DNA of 64,000 bases from Kaistia adipata DSM 17808 (GTDB lineage: Bacteria > Pseudomonadota > Alphaproteobacteria > Rhizobiales > Kaistiaceae): the NCBI RefSeq assembly GCF_000423225.1, contig NZ_KE383992.1, positions 544,541-608,540 of the forward strand, in the 5' to 3' direction. Every line of letters starts with the position of its first letter. The stretch's first letter is position 1. This document shows, in pieces, positions 10,624 through 18,993 of the stretch. The position numbers and the translations under genes were made by a program. Below the pieces are notes generated by a model that searched no databases, was not told where the DNA came from, and saw nothing but the letters and a program-made list of their open reading frames with translations.

Positions 10624-11196
10624 CTAGTCGGCCTTGCGCGAGGCGAGCGCCGCGGCGAGGCGGAGCTGGATGTCGTCGGCGACCTGCTGGGCGGCGCGGT
10701 CCTCGGCGTCGATACGGGCCCGCTGGTTGGCGAAGGCCTGGTTCGAGCGGTCATAGGAGGCGACGCCGCGGTTGAGCGAACGCAGCACGACCTTGCCGGT
10801 CGAGATCTCCTTCAGCTCGTAGGCGACGGTGACGGTGACCGAATAGGCCGGCGCCGTCTCGTCGCGCTCGAAGCCGAGCCGCGCCTCGCGCGAGGTGACG
10901 CGCATCGACAGGTCGTAGCGCGGCGGGGCGGCGCCGCCGCCGCCGGTGAAGCCGAAGATCAGGTTGTTGCGGACCTGCTGGCCGACGCGGTCGCTGACAT
11001 CCTCGATCTGGATGGCCGACAGGTCGGCCGCGACCTGCGGGCCCTGGGCAATCGGCATGTAGACCGGCTGCACGGTGCAGGCGGCCGTGAGCAGGCCGAG
11101 CGCCAGGGCGGCGAGGCCGCCCCGGATGCCGCGTCCGAGGCCCCGGCCGGCGGCCGGGGCGCGTGTCTCATCCTGTCCGCGATCAGACGACGACAT
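10624..11196 (-). CDS. lptE: LPS-assembly lipoprotein LptE
   Basis: Outer-membrane lipoprotein that plugs LptD and helps insert lipopolysaccharide. The protein has 190 aa with a lipoprotein signal: a hydrophobic segment [15 protein letters not shown] whose lipobox LTAAC gives the acylated Cys. The mature part has the LptE-like pattern of two strands and helices, ending in a helix rich in Ala, Gln and Asp. The start at 11196 overlaps the 3' end of leuS by 14 bp. Assignment rests largely on the lipobox, size and the conserved position between leuS and holA, because LptE sequences diverge strongly. Confidence 0.85.
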   Translation of the reverse strand: MSSSDRGQDETRAPAAGRGLGRGIRGGLAALALGLLTAACTVQPVYMPIAQGPQVAADLSAIQIEDVSDRVGQQVRNNLIFGFTGGGGAAPPRYDLSMRVTSREARLGFERDETAPAYSVTVTVAYELKEISTGKVVLRSLNRGVASYDRSNQAFANQRARIDAEDRAAQQVADDIQLRLAAALASRKAD

Positions 11197-13804
11197 TGAC
11201 GATCCTCTTCGGCACGATGACGATCTTGCGGGGGGACCGCCCTTCCAGCGCCTTGATGACGCCGTCGAGGGCGAGCGTTGCGGCCTCGATGTCACTTTCC
11301 GACGCGGTGGCCGAGATTGTCAATTCCGCCCGCTTCTTGCCGTTGATCTGGATCGGCAGCACCAGCTCGTCCTCGACCAGGAGCGTGGCGTCGACGGTCG
11401 GCCAGGCGGCCTCGGCGGCCAGGCCCTCGCGGCCGAGCTGCACCCAGATCTCCTCCGCCAGATGCGGGATCATCGGGCCGATCGCGGCGACCAGGAACTC
11501 CGCCGCCTCGCGCAGCGCGAAGGCGACGTCCGCTTCCGGCTTGTCGCTGGCCTTGCGGGCGGCCGCGATCGCGTCGCCGAAGACGTTGGCGAAGCCGTGG
11601 ATGCGGGCGACGGCGACGTTGAAGCGCAGGCGCTCGACATCGTCCTCGACCGAGGCGGCCAGCTTGTGGCTGGCGCGGCGCAGCGCCGTCGCCTCGGCGC
11701 CGAAGGCCTCGGGCTTCGCCGTGCCGGCGGGCGCCAGCTCGATCGCCTCGCCGACCAGGCGCCAGAGGCGCTGGGTGAAGCGCCAGGCGCCCTCGATTCC
11801 GGCCTCGGTCCATTCGCTGTCGCGCTCCGGCGGCGTGTCGGAGAGCATGAACCAGCGGGCGCAGTCGACGCCGTACGTGTCGGCGACCACCTCCGGCGGC
11901 ACGACGTTCTTCTTCGACTTCGACATCTTCTCCGGCGGGCCGACGGTGACCGGCTCGTCCGTGCCGACCCGGACCGAGGTGCCGTCGTCGCGCTTCTCGA
12001 CCTCTTCCGGGAACAGCCACTTGCCGTTCTGGTCCTTGTAGGTCTCGTGCACGATCATGCCCTGGGTGAACAGGCCCGCGAAGGGCTCGGTCACCGAGAC
12101 GCGGCCCGTGTGCTCGAGCGCGCGGGTGAAGAAGCGCGAATAGAGCAGGTGCAGGATCGCGTGCTCGATGCCGCCGATATACTGGTCGACGGGCAGCCAG
12201 TGGTCCGCCGCTTCCTTCGAGAGCGGCGCCTCGTTCGGCGCGCTGGCGAAGCGGGCGAAATACCAGGACGAGTCGACGAAGGTGTCCATCGTGTCGGTTT
12301 CGCGCGTCGCGGCCTCGCCGCAATGCGGGCACTTCACGTGCTTCCAGGTCGGATGCCGGTCGAGCGGGTTGCCGGGCTTGTCGAAGGTGACGTCGTCCGG
12401 CAGCGTGACCGGCAGGTCGGCCTTCGGCACGGCGACGGGGCCGCAGGTCGGGCAATGGATGATCGGGATCGGGCAGCCCCAGTAGCGCTGGCGCGAGATG
12501 CCCCAGTCGCGCAGGCGGAAGTTCACCTGCCGCTTCGCCTGCGGCGCGTCGCCAAGAACCTGGCCCTCGAGGCGCAGCGCGACGGCTTCCTTCGCCTCGG
12601 GAATGGTCATCCCGTTCATGAAGTCGGAATGGAACAGCGTGCCCTCGTCGGTATAGGCGGTGTCGCCAACCTCGAAGGTGAGCGAATCCGCGCCCTCCGG
12701 CAGCACGACCGCCTTGACCGGCAGGCCGTATTTGCGGGCGAAGTCGAGGTCGCGCTGATCATGCGCCGGGCAGCCGAAGACGGCGCCGGTGCCGTAATCC
12801 ATCAGGATGAAATTGGCGACATAGACCGGCAGGTACCAGCCCGGCACCAGCGGGTGCTTGGCGCGGATGCCGGTGTCGAAGCCCTTCTTCTCCTGCGTCT
12901 CGATCGCCTCGGCCGAGGTGCCGGTGCGGCGGCATTCGGCGTTGAACTCGGCCAGCGCCGGATTGGTCGCGGCCAGCTTCTCGGCCAGCGGATGGTTGGC
13001 GGCGATGGCGACGAAGGAGGCGCCGTAGAGCGTGTCCGGACGGGTCGTGTAGACCTCGATCTCGGTCTCGCCGGTCGGCGCCGAGATCGGATCGAGGCCG
13101 AAGCGGACCATCAGGCCCTCGGAACGGCCGATCCAGTTCCGCTGCATCAGCCGGACCTTGTCCGGCCAGCGATCGAGCCCGTCCAGCCCGGCCAGCAGTT
13201 CCTCGGCGAAATCGGTGATCTTGAAGAACCACTGCGACAGCTTGCGCCGCTCGACCAGGGCGCCCGAACGCCAGCCGCGACCATCGATCACCTGCTCGTT
13301 GGCGAGCACGGTGTTGTCGATCGGGTCCCAGTTGACCTCGCTCTCCTTGCGATAGACGAGGCCGGCGGCGTGCAGGTCGGTGAAGATGCGCTGCTGCTCG
13401 GCATAGTAGGAGGGATCGCAGGTGGCGATCTCGCGGCTCCAGTCGAGCGACAGGCCGAGCAGCTTCAGCTGCTCCTTCATCGTCTCGATGTTCTCGTAGG
13501 TCCAGATCTTGGGATGGCTGTTGCGCTCGATGGCGGCATTCTCGGCCGGCAGGCCGAAGGCGTCCCAGCCCATCGGATGCAGGACGTTGAAGCCCTTCAT
13601 GCGCTTGAAGCGCGCCACCACGTCGCCCATCACATAGTTGCGGCCATGGCCGATATGGATGCGCCCCGACGGGTAGGGGAACATCTCGAGCACATAGTAC
13701 TTCGGACGCGGGTCGTTGTTCTTCGTCTCGAAAATGCCCTGTTCGGCCCAGGCACGCTGCCAGCGCGGTTCGGCGTCACGAGGGTTGTAGCGTTCTATGG
13801 CCAT
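11183..13804 (-). CDS. leuS: Leucyl-tRNA synthetase
   Basis: Class I aminoacyl-tRNA synthetase of 873 aa, the normal size. HIGH lies at residues 50-53 ([10 protein letters not shown]), the CP1 editing domain follows (about 220-420), and KMSKS lies near residue 623 ([10 protein letters not shown]). The C-terminal anticodon-binding domain is complete. A CxxC pair pattern (CPTCG and CPHCG) marks a zinc-ribbon-like segment in the catalytic core. The ATG at 13804 ([16 protein letters not shown]) is preferred over an ATG 66 bp upstream. It heads the leuS-lptE-holA group and diverges from yggS. Confidence 0.97.
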   Translation of the reverse strand: MAIERYNPRDAEPRWQRAWAEQGIFETKNNDPRPKYYVLEMFPYPSGRIHIGHGRNYVMGDVVARFKRMKGFNVLHPMGWDAFGLPAENAAIERNSHPKIWTYENIETMKEQLKLLGLSLDWSREIATCDPSYYAEQQRIFTDLHAAGLVYRKESEVNWDPIDNTVLANEQVIDGRGWRSGALVERRKLSQWFFKITDFAEELLAGLDGLDRWPDKVRLMQRNWIGRSEGLMVRFGLDPISAPTGETEIEVYTTRPDTLYGASFVAIAANHPLAEKLAATNPALAEFNAECRRTGTSAEAIETQEKKGFDTGIRAKHPLVPGWYLPVYVANFILMDYGTGAVFGCPAHDQRDLDFARKYGLPVKAVVLPEGADSLTFEVGDTAYTDEGTLFHSDFMNGMTIPEAKEAVALRLEGQVLGDAPQAKRQVNFRLRDWGISRQRYWGCPIPIIHCPTCGPVAVPKADLPVTLPDDVTFDKPGNPLDRHPTWKHVKCPHCGEAATRETDTMDTFVDSSWYFARFASAPNEAPLSKEAADHWLPVDQYIGGIEHAILHLLYSRFFTRALEHTGRVSVTEPFAGLFTQGMIVHETYKDQNGKWLFPEEVEKRDDGTSVRVGTDEPVTVGPPEKMSKSKKNVVPPEVVADTYGVDCARWFMLSDTPPERDSEWTEAGIEGAWRFTQRLWRLVGEAIELAPAGTAKPEAFGAEATALRRASHKLAASVEDDVERLRFNVAVARIHGFANVFGDAIAAARKASDKPEADVAFALREAAEFLVAAIGPMIPHLAEEIWVQLGREGLAAEAAWPTVDATLLVEDELVLPIQINGKKRAELTISATASESDIEAATLALDGVIKALEGRSPRKIVIVPKRIVNVVV

Positions 13805-14006
13805 GGTCCGTCGTCGAAAAAGAGAGGGAAAGGGCGGTGTAACGCCGCCAGAGCAGGGTGCGACCTTCACCAGAAACGCGCCGTCCGGTCAACCGTTAAC
13901 GCTGCCGCAGCGCGCCGAGGCCCGCCCGGCGGCGCTCCGCCGCTCGGTTGAGCGGCACGGCGGCGCATGCTACGGCCGCAGCACCTTCAAGCTCCCGGAG
14001 CGCGCC

Positions 14007-14738
14007 ATGCCCGATATCCAGTCCGACGACGTCCAGTCGCGCCTCGCCGCCGTCCTCGCGCGCATCCGCGCGACGGAGGCAACGAGCCATCGCCCCGCCG
14101 GCTCGGCGCAGCTGATCGCCGTATCGAAGACCTTCGGCGTCGACGAGATCCGCCCCGTCATCGCCGCCGGCCAGCGCCGCTTCGGCGAGAACCGGGTGCA
14201 GGAAGCGCAGGCGAAATGGCCGCTGCTGCGCGCCGAGACGGCCGATATCGAGCTGCACCTGATCGGGCCGCTGCAGTCGAACAAGGCCAAGGAGGCGGTC
14301 GCCCTGTTCGACGCCATCCACACCGTCGATCGCGACAAGATCGCCGGCGCGCTGGCGGCCGAGATCCAGAAGCAGGGCCGTGCGCCAAAACTGTTCGTGC
14401 AGGTGAATACGGGGCTGGAGCCGCAGAAGGCCGGCATCGCCCCGCGCGAGGCGGCGGCGTTCGTCGAGCGCTGCCGCGCCGTGCATGGACTCGCCATCGA
14501 CGGGCTGATGTGCATCCCGCCGGCCGACGAGGCGGCCGGGCCGCATTTCGCGCTGCTCGCCAAGCTCGCCGCCGAGATCGGCGTCAGCGAACTCTCCATG
14601 GGCATGAGCGGCGATTTCGAGACGGCGATCGCCTTCGGCGCCACCTATGTGCGCGTCGGCGGCGCGATCTTCGGCTCCCGCCCTCCGCTGGTGACGGCGG
14701 CGGTTCCGGAAGCGCCAGAGGAGCCCACGGCTGGCTGA
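14007..14738 (+). CDS. PLP homeostasis protein, YggS/PROSC family
   Basis: Pyridoxal-5'-phosphate-binding protein with a single alanine-racemase-like TIM barrel, involved in PLP and amino-acid homeostasis. The 243-aa length fits. The PLP lysine is Lys41 in LIAVSKTFGVDEI. Signature blocks FGENRVQEAQAKW, HLIGPLQSNK and the C-terminal MGMSGDFETAIAFGATYVRVG (phosphate binding) are all present. The ATG at 14007 has GGAG six bases upstream; the open frame extends 210 bp further upstream but into non-conserved sequence overlapping the leuS promoter region. Confidence 0.94.
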   Translation: MPDIQSDDVQSRLAAVLARIRATEATSHRPAGSAQLIAVSKTFGVDEIRPVIAAGQRRFGENRVQEAQAKWPLLRAETADIELHLIGPLQSNKAKEAVALFDAIHTVDRDKIAGALAAEIQKQGRAPKLFVQVNTGLEPQKAGIAPREAAAFVERCRAVHGLAIDGLMCIPPADEAAGPHFALLAKLAAEIGVSELSMGMSGDFETAIAFGATYVRVGGAIFGSRPPLVTAAVPEAPEEPTAG

Positions 14739-14791
14739 GACGGCCCGAGGGCTTTGCCGCCGGCGATACGCGGGATGGCGTTCTTTTTTCG

Positions 14792-14810
14792 CCTCTCCCC
14801 ATGGGAGAGG
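14792..14810. repeat. Short palindromic intergenic repeat (CCTCTCCC/GGGAGAGG)
   Basis: CCTCTCCC (14792-14799) and GGGAGAGG (14803-14810) form an 8-bp hairpin, and GTGAAG overlaps and follows the right arm. The same two arms recur at 17683-17690 and 17849-17856, so this is a dispersed repeat. It lies between yggS and the convergent transpeptidase gene. Confidence 0.6.
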
Positions 14811-14835
14811 TGAAGAGGAGGCAGGGCCGCGGCTC

Positions 14836-15366
14836 CTACCGCACCTTGAAGGCCGCGCCGGGCCGCAGCCGGCGCAGGATTTTGAGCATGTCGGCGCGGT
14901 TGACCGCGACGCAGCCCTCGGTCGGCCGGTAGCCCGGTCGGGCGAGGTGGAAGAAGATCGCGCTGCCGCCGTTCTGGCGGCGCGGCCGCAGGTTCCAGTC
15001 GAGGACGACCACGACGTCGTAGACGTCATCGTCGCGCCACATCGTCTCGGCGCTGGCCGGATAGGGCAGGGGGACGGGGCGGTTGTAGTTGCGGTCGCCC
15101 TTGCCGTCGCACCATCCATCCTGCCGGCGGGTACGGCGCAGCGGCAGCAGCGTGCGCGGCCGCGCGATCTTGTCCGGCCGGTAGCGCACCTCGACCAGGG
15201 CGTAGCGGCCGGCCGGCGTGCCGCCATCGCCCTCGCGTTTCCAGTGGGTGACGCCAGAGCGCCCGAGCGCGCAGCGCACGCGGAGCGAGCCCAGACGCAG
15301 CAGGCCCTGCGCAGGGTTGCCGGGGCGGGGCAGGACATGGAGAGTCTGGCGATCGTGTCTAGTCAT
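14836..15366 (-). CDS. L,D-transpeptidase catalytic-domain (YkuD) protein
   Basis: The protein has 176 aa and is a YkuD-type L,D-transpeptidase of the COG3786-like branch. The C-terminal active-site block is HLARPGYRPTEGCVAVNRAD, with His140 and catalytic Cys152 (the H...GC pattern). The early motif GDGGTPAGRYAL is typical. No signal peptide or membrane segment is visible in this reading, so export is unclear, although such enzymes act on periplasmic peptidoglycan. The ATG at 15366 lacks a strong ribosome site. It is divergent from the response regulator downstream. Confidence 0.88.
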   Translation of the reverse strand: MTRHDRQTLHVLPRPGNPAQGLLRLGSLRVRCALGRSGVTHWKREGDGGTPAGRYALVEVRYRPDKIARPRTLLPLRRTRRQDGWCDGKGDRNYNRPVPLPYPASAETMWRDDDVYDVVVVLDWNLRPRRQNGGSAIFFHLARPGYRPTEGCVAVNRADMLKILRRLRPGAAFKVR

Positions 15367-15510
15367 AGGGTTCGCGGCGGGACTTTCGGGAGAACGATGG
15401 CGGCTTGCTTGCGCGCCGCCACACTTGGGCGCTAAACCTTAGACGACTGCGAGTGAAGAATGCTTCGGTTTCTGTCACGAAAGCCGAAGAAACCGTCAGG
15501 GGCAAGCACC

Positions 15511-16194
15511 ATGGCTGCACGGCGAATTCTGGTCGTCGACGATGACGACCTGCTGCGCGAAAGTCTTGTCGAGCAATTGTCACTCTACGAAGAGTTCGAG
15601 CTCCTGGACGAGCCGACGGCGACCAAGGGCGTGCAGCGCGCCCGCGCCGAGCCGATCGACCTGCTGATCATGGACGTGACGCTGCCGGACATGGATGGCC
15701 GCGAGGCGGTCAAGCTCTTGCGCAAGGGCGGCTTCAAGGCGCCGATCATCATGCTGACGGGGCATGATTCCGAATCCGACACCATTCTCGGCCTCGAGGC
15801 CGGCGCCAACGACTATGTGACGAAGCCGTTCCGCTTCGCCGTCCTGCTCGCCCGCATCCGCGCGCAATTGCGCCAGTTCGAGCAGAGCGAGGACGCCACC
15901 TTCTCGATCGGCCGCTACACCTTCCGCCCCAGCGCCAAGCTGCTGCTCGACGAGCGCGGCCAGAAGATCCGGCTGACCGAGAAGGAAACCTCGATCTTGA
16001 AATTCCTCTATCGCGCCGGCGAAAAGGTGGTCGGGCGCGACGTGCTGCTGCACGAAGTCTGGGGATATAATTCAGGCGTCACGACGCACACGCTCGAAAC
16101 CCATATCTATCGTCTCCGGCAGAAGATCGAACGCGAGCCCTCGATCGCGGAGCTTCTGGTGACGGAAGCCGGCGGCTACAAGCTGGTGCCATGA
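15511..16194 (+). CDS. OmpR-family response regulator
   Basis: The protein has 227 aa. The receiver domain (about 1-120) has an acidic pocket in VVDDDDLL, phospho-acceptor Asp55 (LLIMDVTLPDMDG), a conserved Thr in MLTGHD and Lys in YVTKPFRF. The C-terminal winged helix has the OmpR signature TEKETSILKFLYRAGEKVV and THTLETHIYRLRQKIE. It resembles the widely conserved alphaproteobacterial CenR-type regulator of envelope functions, but that orthology is an inference from remembered sequence, not a search. The ATG at 15511 has AGGGG 8 bases upstream. No histidine kinase gene is adjacent; a cyclic-nucleotide-binding protein follows after 52 bp. Confidence 0.93.
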   Translation: MAARRILVVDDDDLLRESLVEQLSLYEEFELLDEPTATKGVQRARAEPIDLLIMDVTLPDMDGREAVKLLRKGGFKAPIIMLTGHDSESDTILGLEAGANDYVTKPFRFAVLLARIRAQLRQFEQSEDATFSIGRYTFRPSAKLLLDERGQKIRLTEKETSILKFLYRAGEKVVGRDVLLHEVWGYNSGVTTHTLETHIYRLRQKIEREPSIAELLVTEAGGYKLVP

Positions 16195-16246
16195 CCGACC
16201 GACCGGTCATGCGGCTTCGATCGCGGCTCGAGGCAGGAATATCGGC

Positions 16247-16714
16247 GTGACGCTCGAACAGGACATCGCAAGGCTGTCGATGGTTCCGCTCTTCGCGGAG
16301 CTGGCGACGGATCATCTGCGCCTCATCGCCTTCAGCGCGACGCGACTGGAGCTGGCGGACGGACGGGTGCTGTTCCGCGCCGACGCGAAGGCGCTGTCCG
16401 GCTTCGTCGTGATGGCGGGCGAGATCGCGCTGTCGCGCGGCAGCGGCGACGACACCGTCGAGCTCGGCCGCTACGGCCCCGGCACGCTGCTCGGCGAATC
16501 GGCCCTGTTCGTGGAGACGCGGCGGCCGGCGACGGCGACGGCGGTCGGCGACACGCTGGTGGTCGAGATCGACCGCACGCTGATGCGGCGCATCCTGACC
16601 GAATTCCCCGACGTCGCGGCCCGCCTGCACGCGCAGATCGCCGACCGGCTGATCGAGACGGTCGGCGAGCTCGGCGCGCTCGAAAATCGCTTCGCGGGTC
16701 CGCCGCCGCGCTGA
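16247..16714 (+). CDS. Stand-alone cyclic-nucleotide-binding (Crp-like) domain protein
   Basis: The 155-aa protein is essentially one cNMP-binding beta-roll. The start LSMVPLFAELATDHLRLIAF and the central phosphate-binding-cassette-like stretch YGPGTLLGESALFVETRRPATATA are clear (the GE..L and RPA pattern). The helix at the end matches the dimer helix of Crp, but the DNA-binding helix-turn-helix is absent, so it is probably a ligand-sensing partner rather than a transcription factor. The GTG at 16247 follows AGGCAGGAA. It is co-directional with the response regulator, suggesting a functional link. It converges on xthA with a 7-bp gap. Confidence 0.87.
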   Translation: MTLEQDIARLSMVPLFAELATDHLRLIAFSATRLELADGRVLFRADAKALSGFVVMAGEIALSRGSGDDTVELGRYGPGTLLGESALFVETRRPATATAVGDTLVVEIDRTLMRRILTEFPDVAARLHAQIADRLIETVGELGALENRFAGPPPR

Positions 16715-16721
16715 TCGATCG

Positions 16722-17525
16722 TCAGACGGCGATCCTGGCGATCACCGGCACGTGGTCGGACGGCTTGTTCCAGCCGCGCGCCTCGGAGATCACCTCGATG
16801 CCCTGCAGCCGCGCGCGGAGCGGCGGCGTCACCCAGACATGGTCGAGCCGACGGCCGCGGTTCGCGGCCTGCCAGTCCTTCGCCCGGTAGCTCCACCAGG
16901 TGTAGAGCTTCTCGTCCATCGGCACGAACTGGCGCATGGCGTCGATCCAGCCGCCGGCCTCGCGCACCTCTTCCAGGAGCTTGGTCTCGACCGGCGTGTG
17001 GCTGACGACGTTCAGAAGCTGCTTGTGCGACCAGACGTCGTGCTCGTAGGGGGCGATGTTCAGATCGCCGACAAGGATCGCCGGGCCGCTGGTCTCGGCG
17101 CCGGTCAGCCAGCTCTTCATCTCGTTCAGGAAGCCGAGCTTGTGCTCGAACTTGTCGTTGATCGCGGGGTCCGGCTCGTCGCCGCCGGCCGGCACGTAGA
17201 AATTGTGCAGCGTGATCGGCAGGTCGCGGTCGGTCAGCGCGACCTGGATGTGGCGCGCATCCTCCTTGCCGTAGAAGCCGCGCCGCTTGGTCTCGATGAA
17301 GGGCCTGCGCGAGACGGTGGCGACGCCGTGATAGCCCTTCTGGCCGTGCACGGCCTGGTGGATGTAGCCGAGCTTCCTGAAGGCGGCGGAGGGGAAATTG
17401 TCCTCGATGCACTTGATCTCCTGCAGGCACAGCACGTCGGGCCGGTGCGCCTCGAGGAAATTGGTGACGAGATCGATCCGGAGACGGACCGAGTTGATGT
17501 TCCAGGTCGCAATGCTGAGGGTCAT
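16722..17525 (-). CDS. xthA: Exodeoxyribonuclease III
   Basis: Apurinic/apyrimidinic endonuclease and 3'-5' exonuclease of base-excision repair, 267 aa. The endonuclease/exonuclease/phosphatase fold motifs are complete: WNINSVRLR at the N-terminus, LQEIKC (Mg-binding Glu), GDLNIAP (Asp and Asn), and the terminal DHVPVIARI with catalytic Asp-His. The ATG at 17525 (MTLSIATWN) is the conserved start; the frame stays open 460 bp upstream into repeat sequence that is not part of the protein. Confidence 0.95.
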   Translation of the reverse strand: MTLSIATWNINSVRLRIDLVTNFLEAHRPDVLCLQEIKCIEDNFPSAAFRKLGYIHQAVHGQKGYHGVATVSRRPFIETKRRGFYGKEDARHIQVALTDRDLPITLHNFYVPAGGDEPDPAINDKFEHKLGFLNEMKSWLTGAETSGPAILVGDLNIAPYEHDVWSHKQLLNVVSHTPVETKLLEEVREAGGWIDAMRQFVPMDEKLYTWWSYRAKDWQAANRGRRLDHVWVTPPLRARLQGIEVISEARGWNKPSDHVPVIARIAV

Positions 17526-17983
17526 GCAGGATTCCGGCGGCAGGAGAGGGCGCCGGCCCGGCATACGGGATCGGGCTGCTTGTCGCCAAGCAAAATCGGC
17601 CTCGACCACGTGCCGATGCGGAAACCGGGCCGGAAATGCGAGAGCGGCACGGACTTCCTCCGCCGAGATCCGCTTCCCCCTGCCTCTCCCTGAGGAGGCT
17701 CTCGCGCAACCAAAGCCAGTGCTCTGCAGGTCTCGATATCCAACATCCTGAGGGCAAATCTGGATACCGGCGCCGTTCTGCGTGCTTCGAGACGGCCCTC
17801 CGGGCCTCCTCAGCATGTTGAGGGCGCTGTGGAGCGAATGTCTCCTTAGGGAGAGGTGAAGCGCGCGACCGGCATGGATCCCTGCTTTCGCAGGGATGAC
17901 GGCGGAGGGCTGGGATGCAGCGGAGAGCGAGGCCGCTTTCCCGCCAGCGAATGTGTGGTGTCGGGGAGAGGAAACGGAGGCCC
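17526..17983. repeat. Gene-free intergenic region with a composite of palindromic repeats
   Basis: No supportable gene lies in this region. CCTCTCCC (17683-17690) and GGGAGAGG (17849-17856) are the two arms of the same repeat seen whole at 14792, here held 158 bp apart by other repeat-like sequence, including a stretch around 17790-17825 with GGCCC-TCC-GGGCC. A second palindrome, ATCCCTGC-TTTC-GCAGGGAT, lies at about 17877-17896. Such nested, degenerate intergenic palindromes are common in Hyphomicrobiales genomes. Several spurious reading frames cross the region. Confidence 0.6.
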
Positions 17984-18024
17984 ACAAAAGGAAACGCCCA
18001 GCTCCGGGGGGGAAGCTGGGCGTT
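17983..18024 (-). terminator. Intrinsic terminator of the lolA transcript
   Basis: AACGCCCAGCT (17993-18003) and AGCTGGGCGTT (18014-18024) form an 11-bp stem. Read on the minus strand it is followed by TCCTTTTG. It lies 186 bp after the lolA stop. Confidence 0.75.
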
Positions 18025-18209
18025 GCGCTTTGCAGCGCCTTGCGCCCGTCTAGTGACGCGGCGCTCGCGGGACCATCTTCGGCGAGACGGGGGGCACTAC
18101 CGATCGATGGAATGGCCCGCTGTTCCTATCAATTGGGGATGCCGGGCCGGGATTCAAGGACCCGTGCGACAATCCGGCATCACCCCCGATCACATCGGCG
18201 CGAGCCGCC

Positions 18210-18884
18210 CTAACGCAGCGATTTGTTGGGCAGGTAGTAGTCGATCTTGAAGTTCTTGGCATTGGCCGGCCGGCCGATCTCGACGTCGTAGACGGCGACC
18301 GAGGTGTCGAGCCCCTGCGCGTCGGTGACGACCCACTGGCGCAGCTCGTAGGTCTGGGTGTCGAAGATCAGCTTCAGGCTGCCGCCGCCGAACGCCGATT
18401 CCTGCTCCAGCACCAGCGAGATCAGATCGGGCTCCTCGATGATCTTGCGGACGATGTTCGACGAGGTCAGGTCGATCTTGTCGGCGAGCAGGTAGCGCAG
18501 CGGCGTGCGCTTCAGCGGATAGAGGTCCTGGGTGCGGAGCTTGTTGTCGCGGATCGCGACCTGGTTGCCGTCGCTGACGACGTCCATGCGGACCGGCGGG
18601 CTGTAGTTGAAGCGGATCTTGCCGGGGCGCGAGATGAAGAACACGCCCTCCGACTGCTCGCCGTTCGGGCCGAACTGGATGAAGCGGCCCTGCATGGTGC
18701 GGATCGCGTTGAAATAGGAATTGATCTTGGCCAGCGCCGCCTTCTGGTTGGCGTCGAAGGCGGCGTGCGCCTTGCCGGTCATCAGCGCCGGGCCGGTCGC
18801 GGCGGCCGCCGCGATGCCGGCCGACAGGGTCAGGAAGCGGCGTCGCGAGAAGCCCTTGTCCGTGTCGATCGTCACCTTGCACAT
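18210..18884 (-). CDS. lolA: LolA-like outer-membrane lipoprotein carrier protein with a Tat-type signal
   Basis: Periplasmic carrier that shuttles lipoproteins to the outer membrane; the LolA fold is recognised from MQGRFIQFGPNGEQSEGVFFISRPGKIRFNY-like content and the C-terminal FKIDYYLP. The protein has 224 aa. The N-terminus has SRRRFLTLSAGIAAAAATG ending in AHA, a twin-arginine motif with a cleavage site, which is unusual for LolA. The ATG at 18884 is nearly fused to its GAAGG; a GTG at 18875 has AGGA at 8 bases and is an equally good start. It sits downstream of ftsK, as in rhizobia. Confidence 0.88.
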   Translation of the reverse strand: MCKVTIDTDKGFSRRRFLTLSAGIAAAAATGPALMTGKAHAAFDANQKAALAKINSYFNAIRTMQGRFIQFGPNGEQSEGVFFISRPGKIRFNYSPPVRMDVVSDGNQVAIRDNKLRTQDLYPLKRTPLRYLLADKIDLTSSNIVRKIIEEPDLISLVLEQESAFGGGSLKLIFDTQTYELRQWVVTDAQGLDTSVAVYDVEIGRPANAKNFKIDYYLPNKSLR

Positions 18885-18993
18885 CCTTCGCGTCGTGGGC
18901 CGGCCGGGCCGGCGTTGGAGGATGGGCGACGCGCCGCCCTCGGCGCGGCCGCCCGGCCTGCATCTAGGATCGCCGGATGGCGATTTCGGGGCG

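Noticed and set aside
11075..13951. 958-codon plus-strand frame opposite leuS
   Set aside because: It is the antisense of leuS, with Arg/Asp/Gly-rich shadow composition and no recognisable domain.
17526..18209. Several small plus-strand frames between xthA and lolA
   Set aside because: They cross palindromic repeats and a terminator and show no domain or codon pattern like the real genes nearby.
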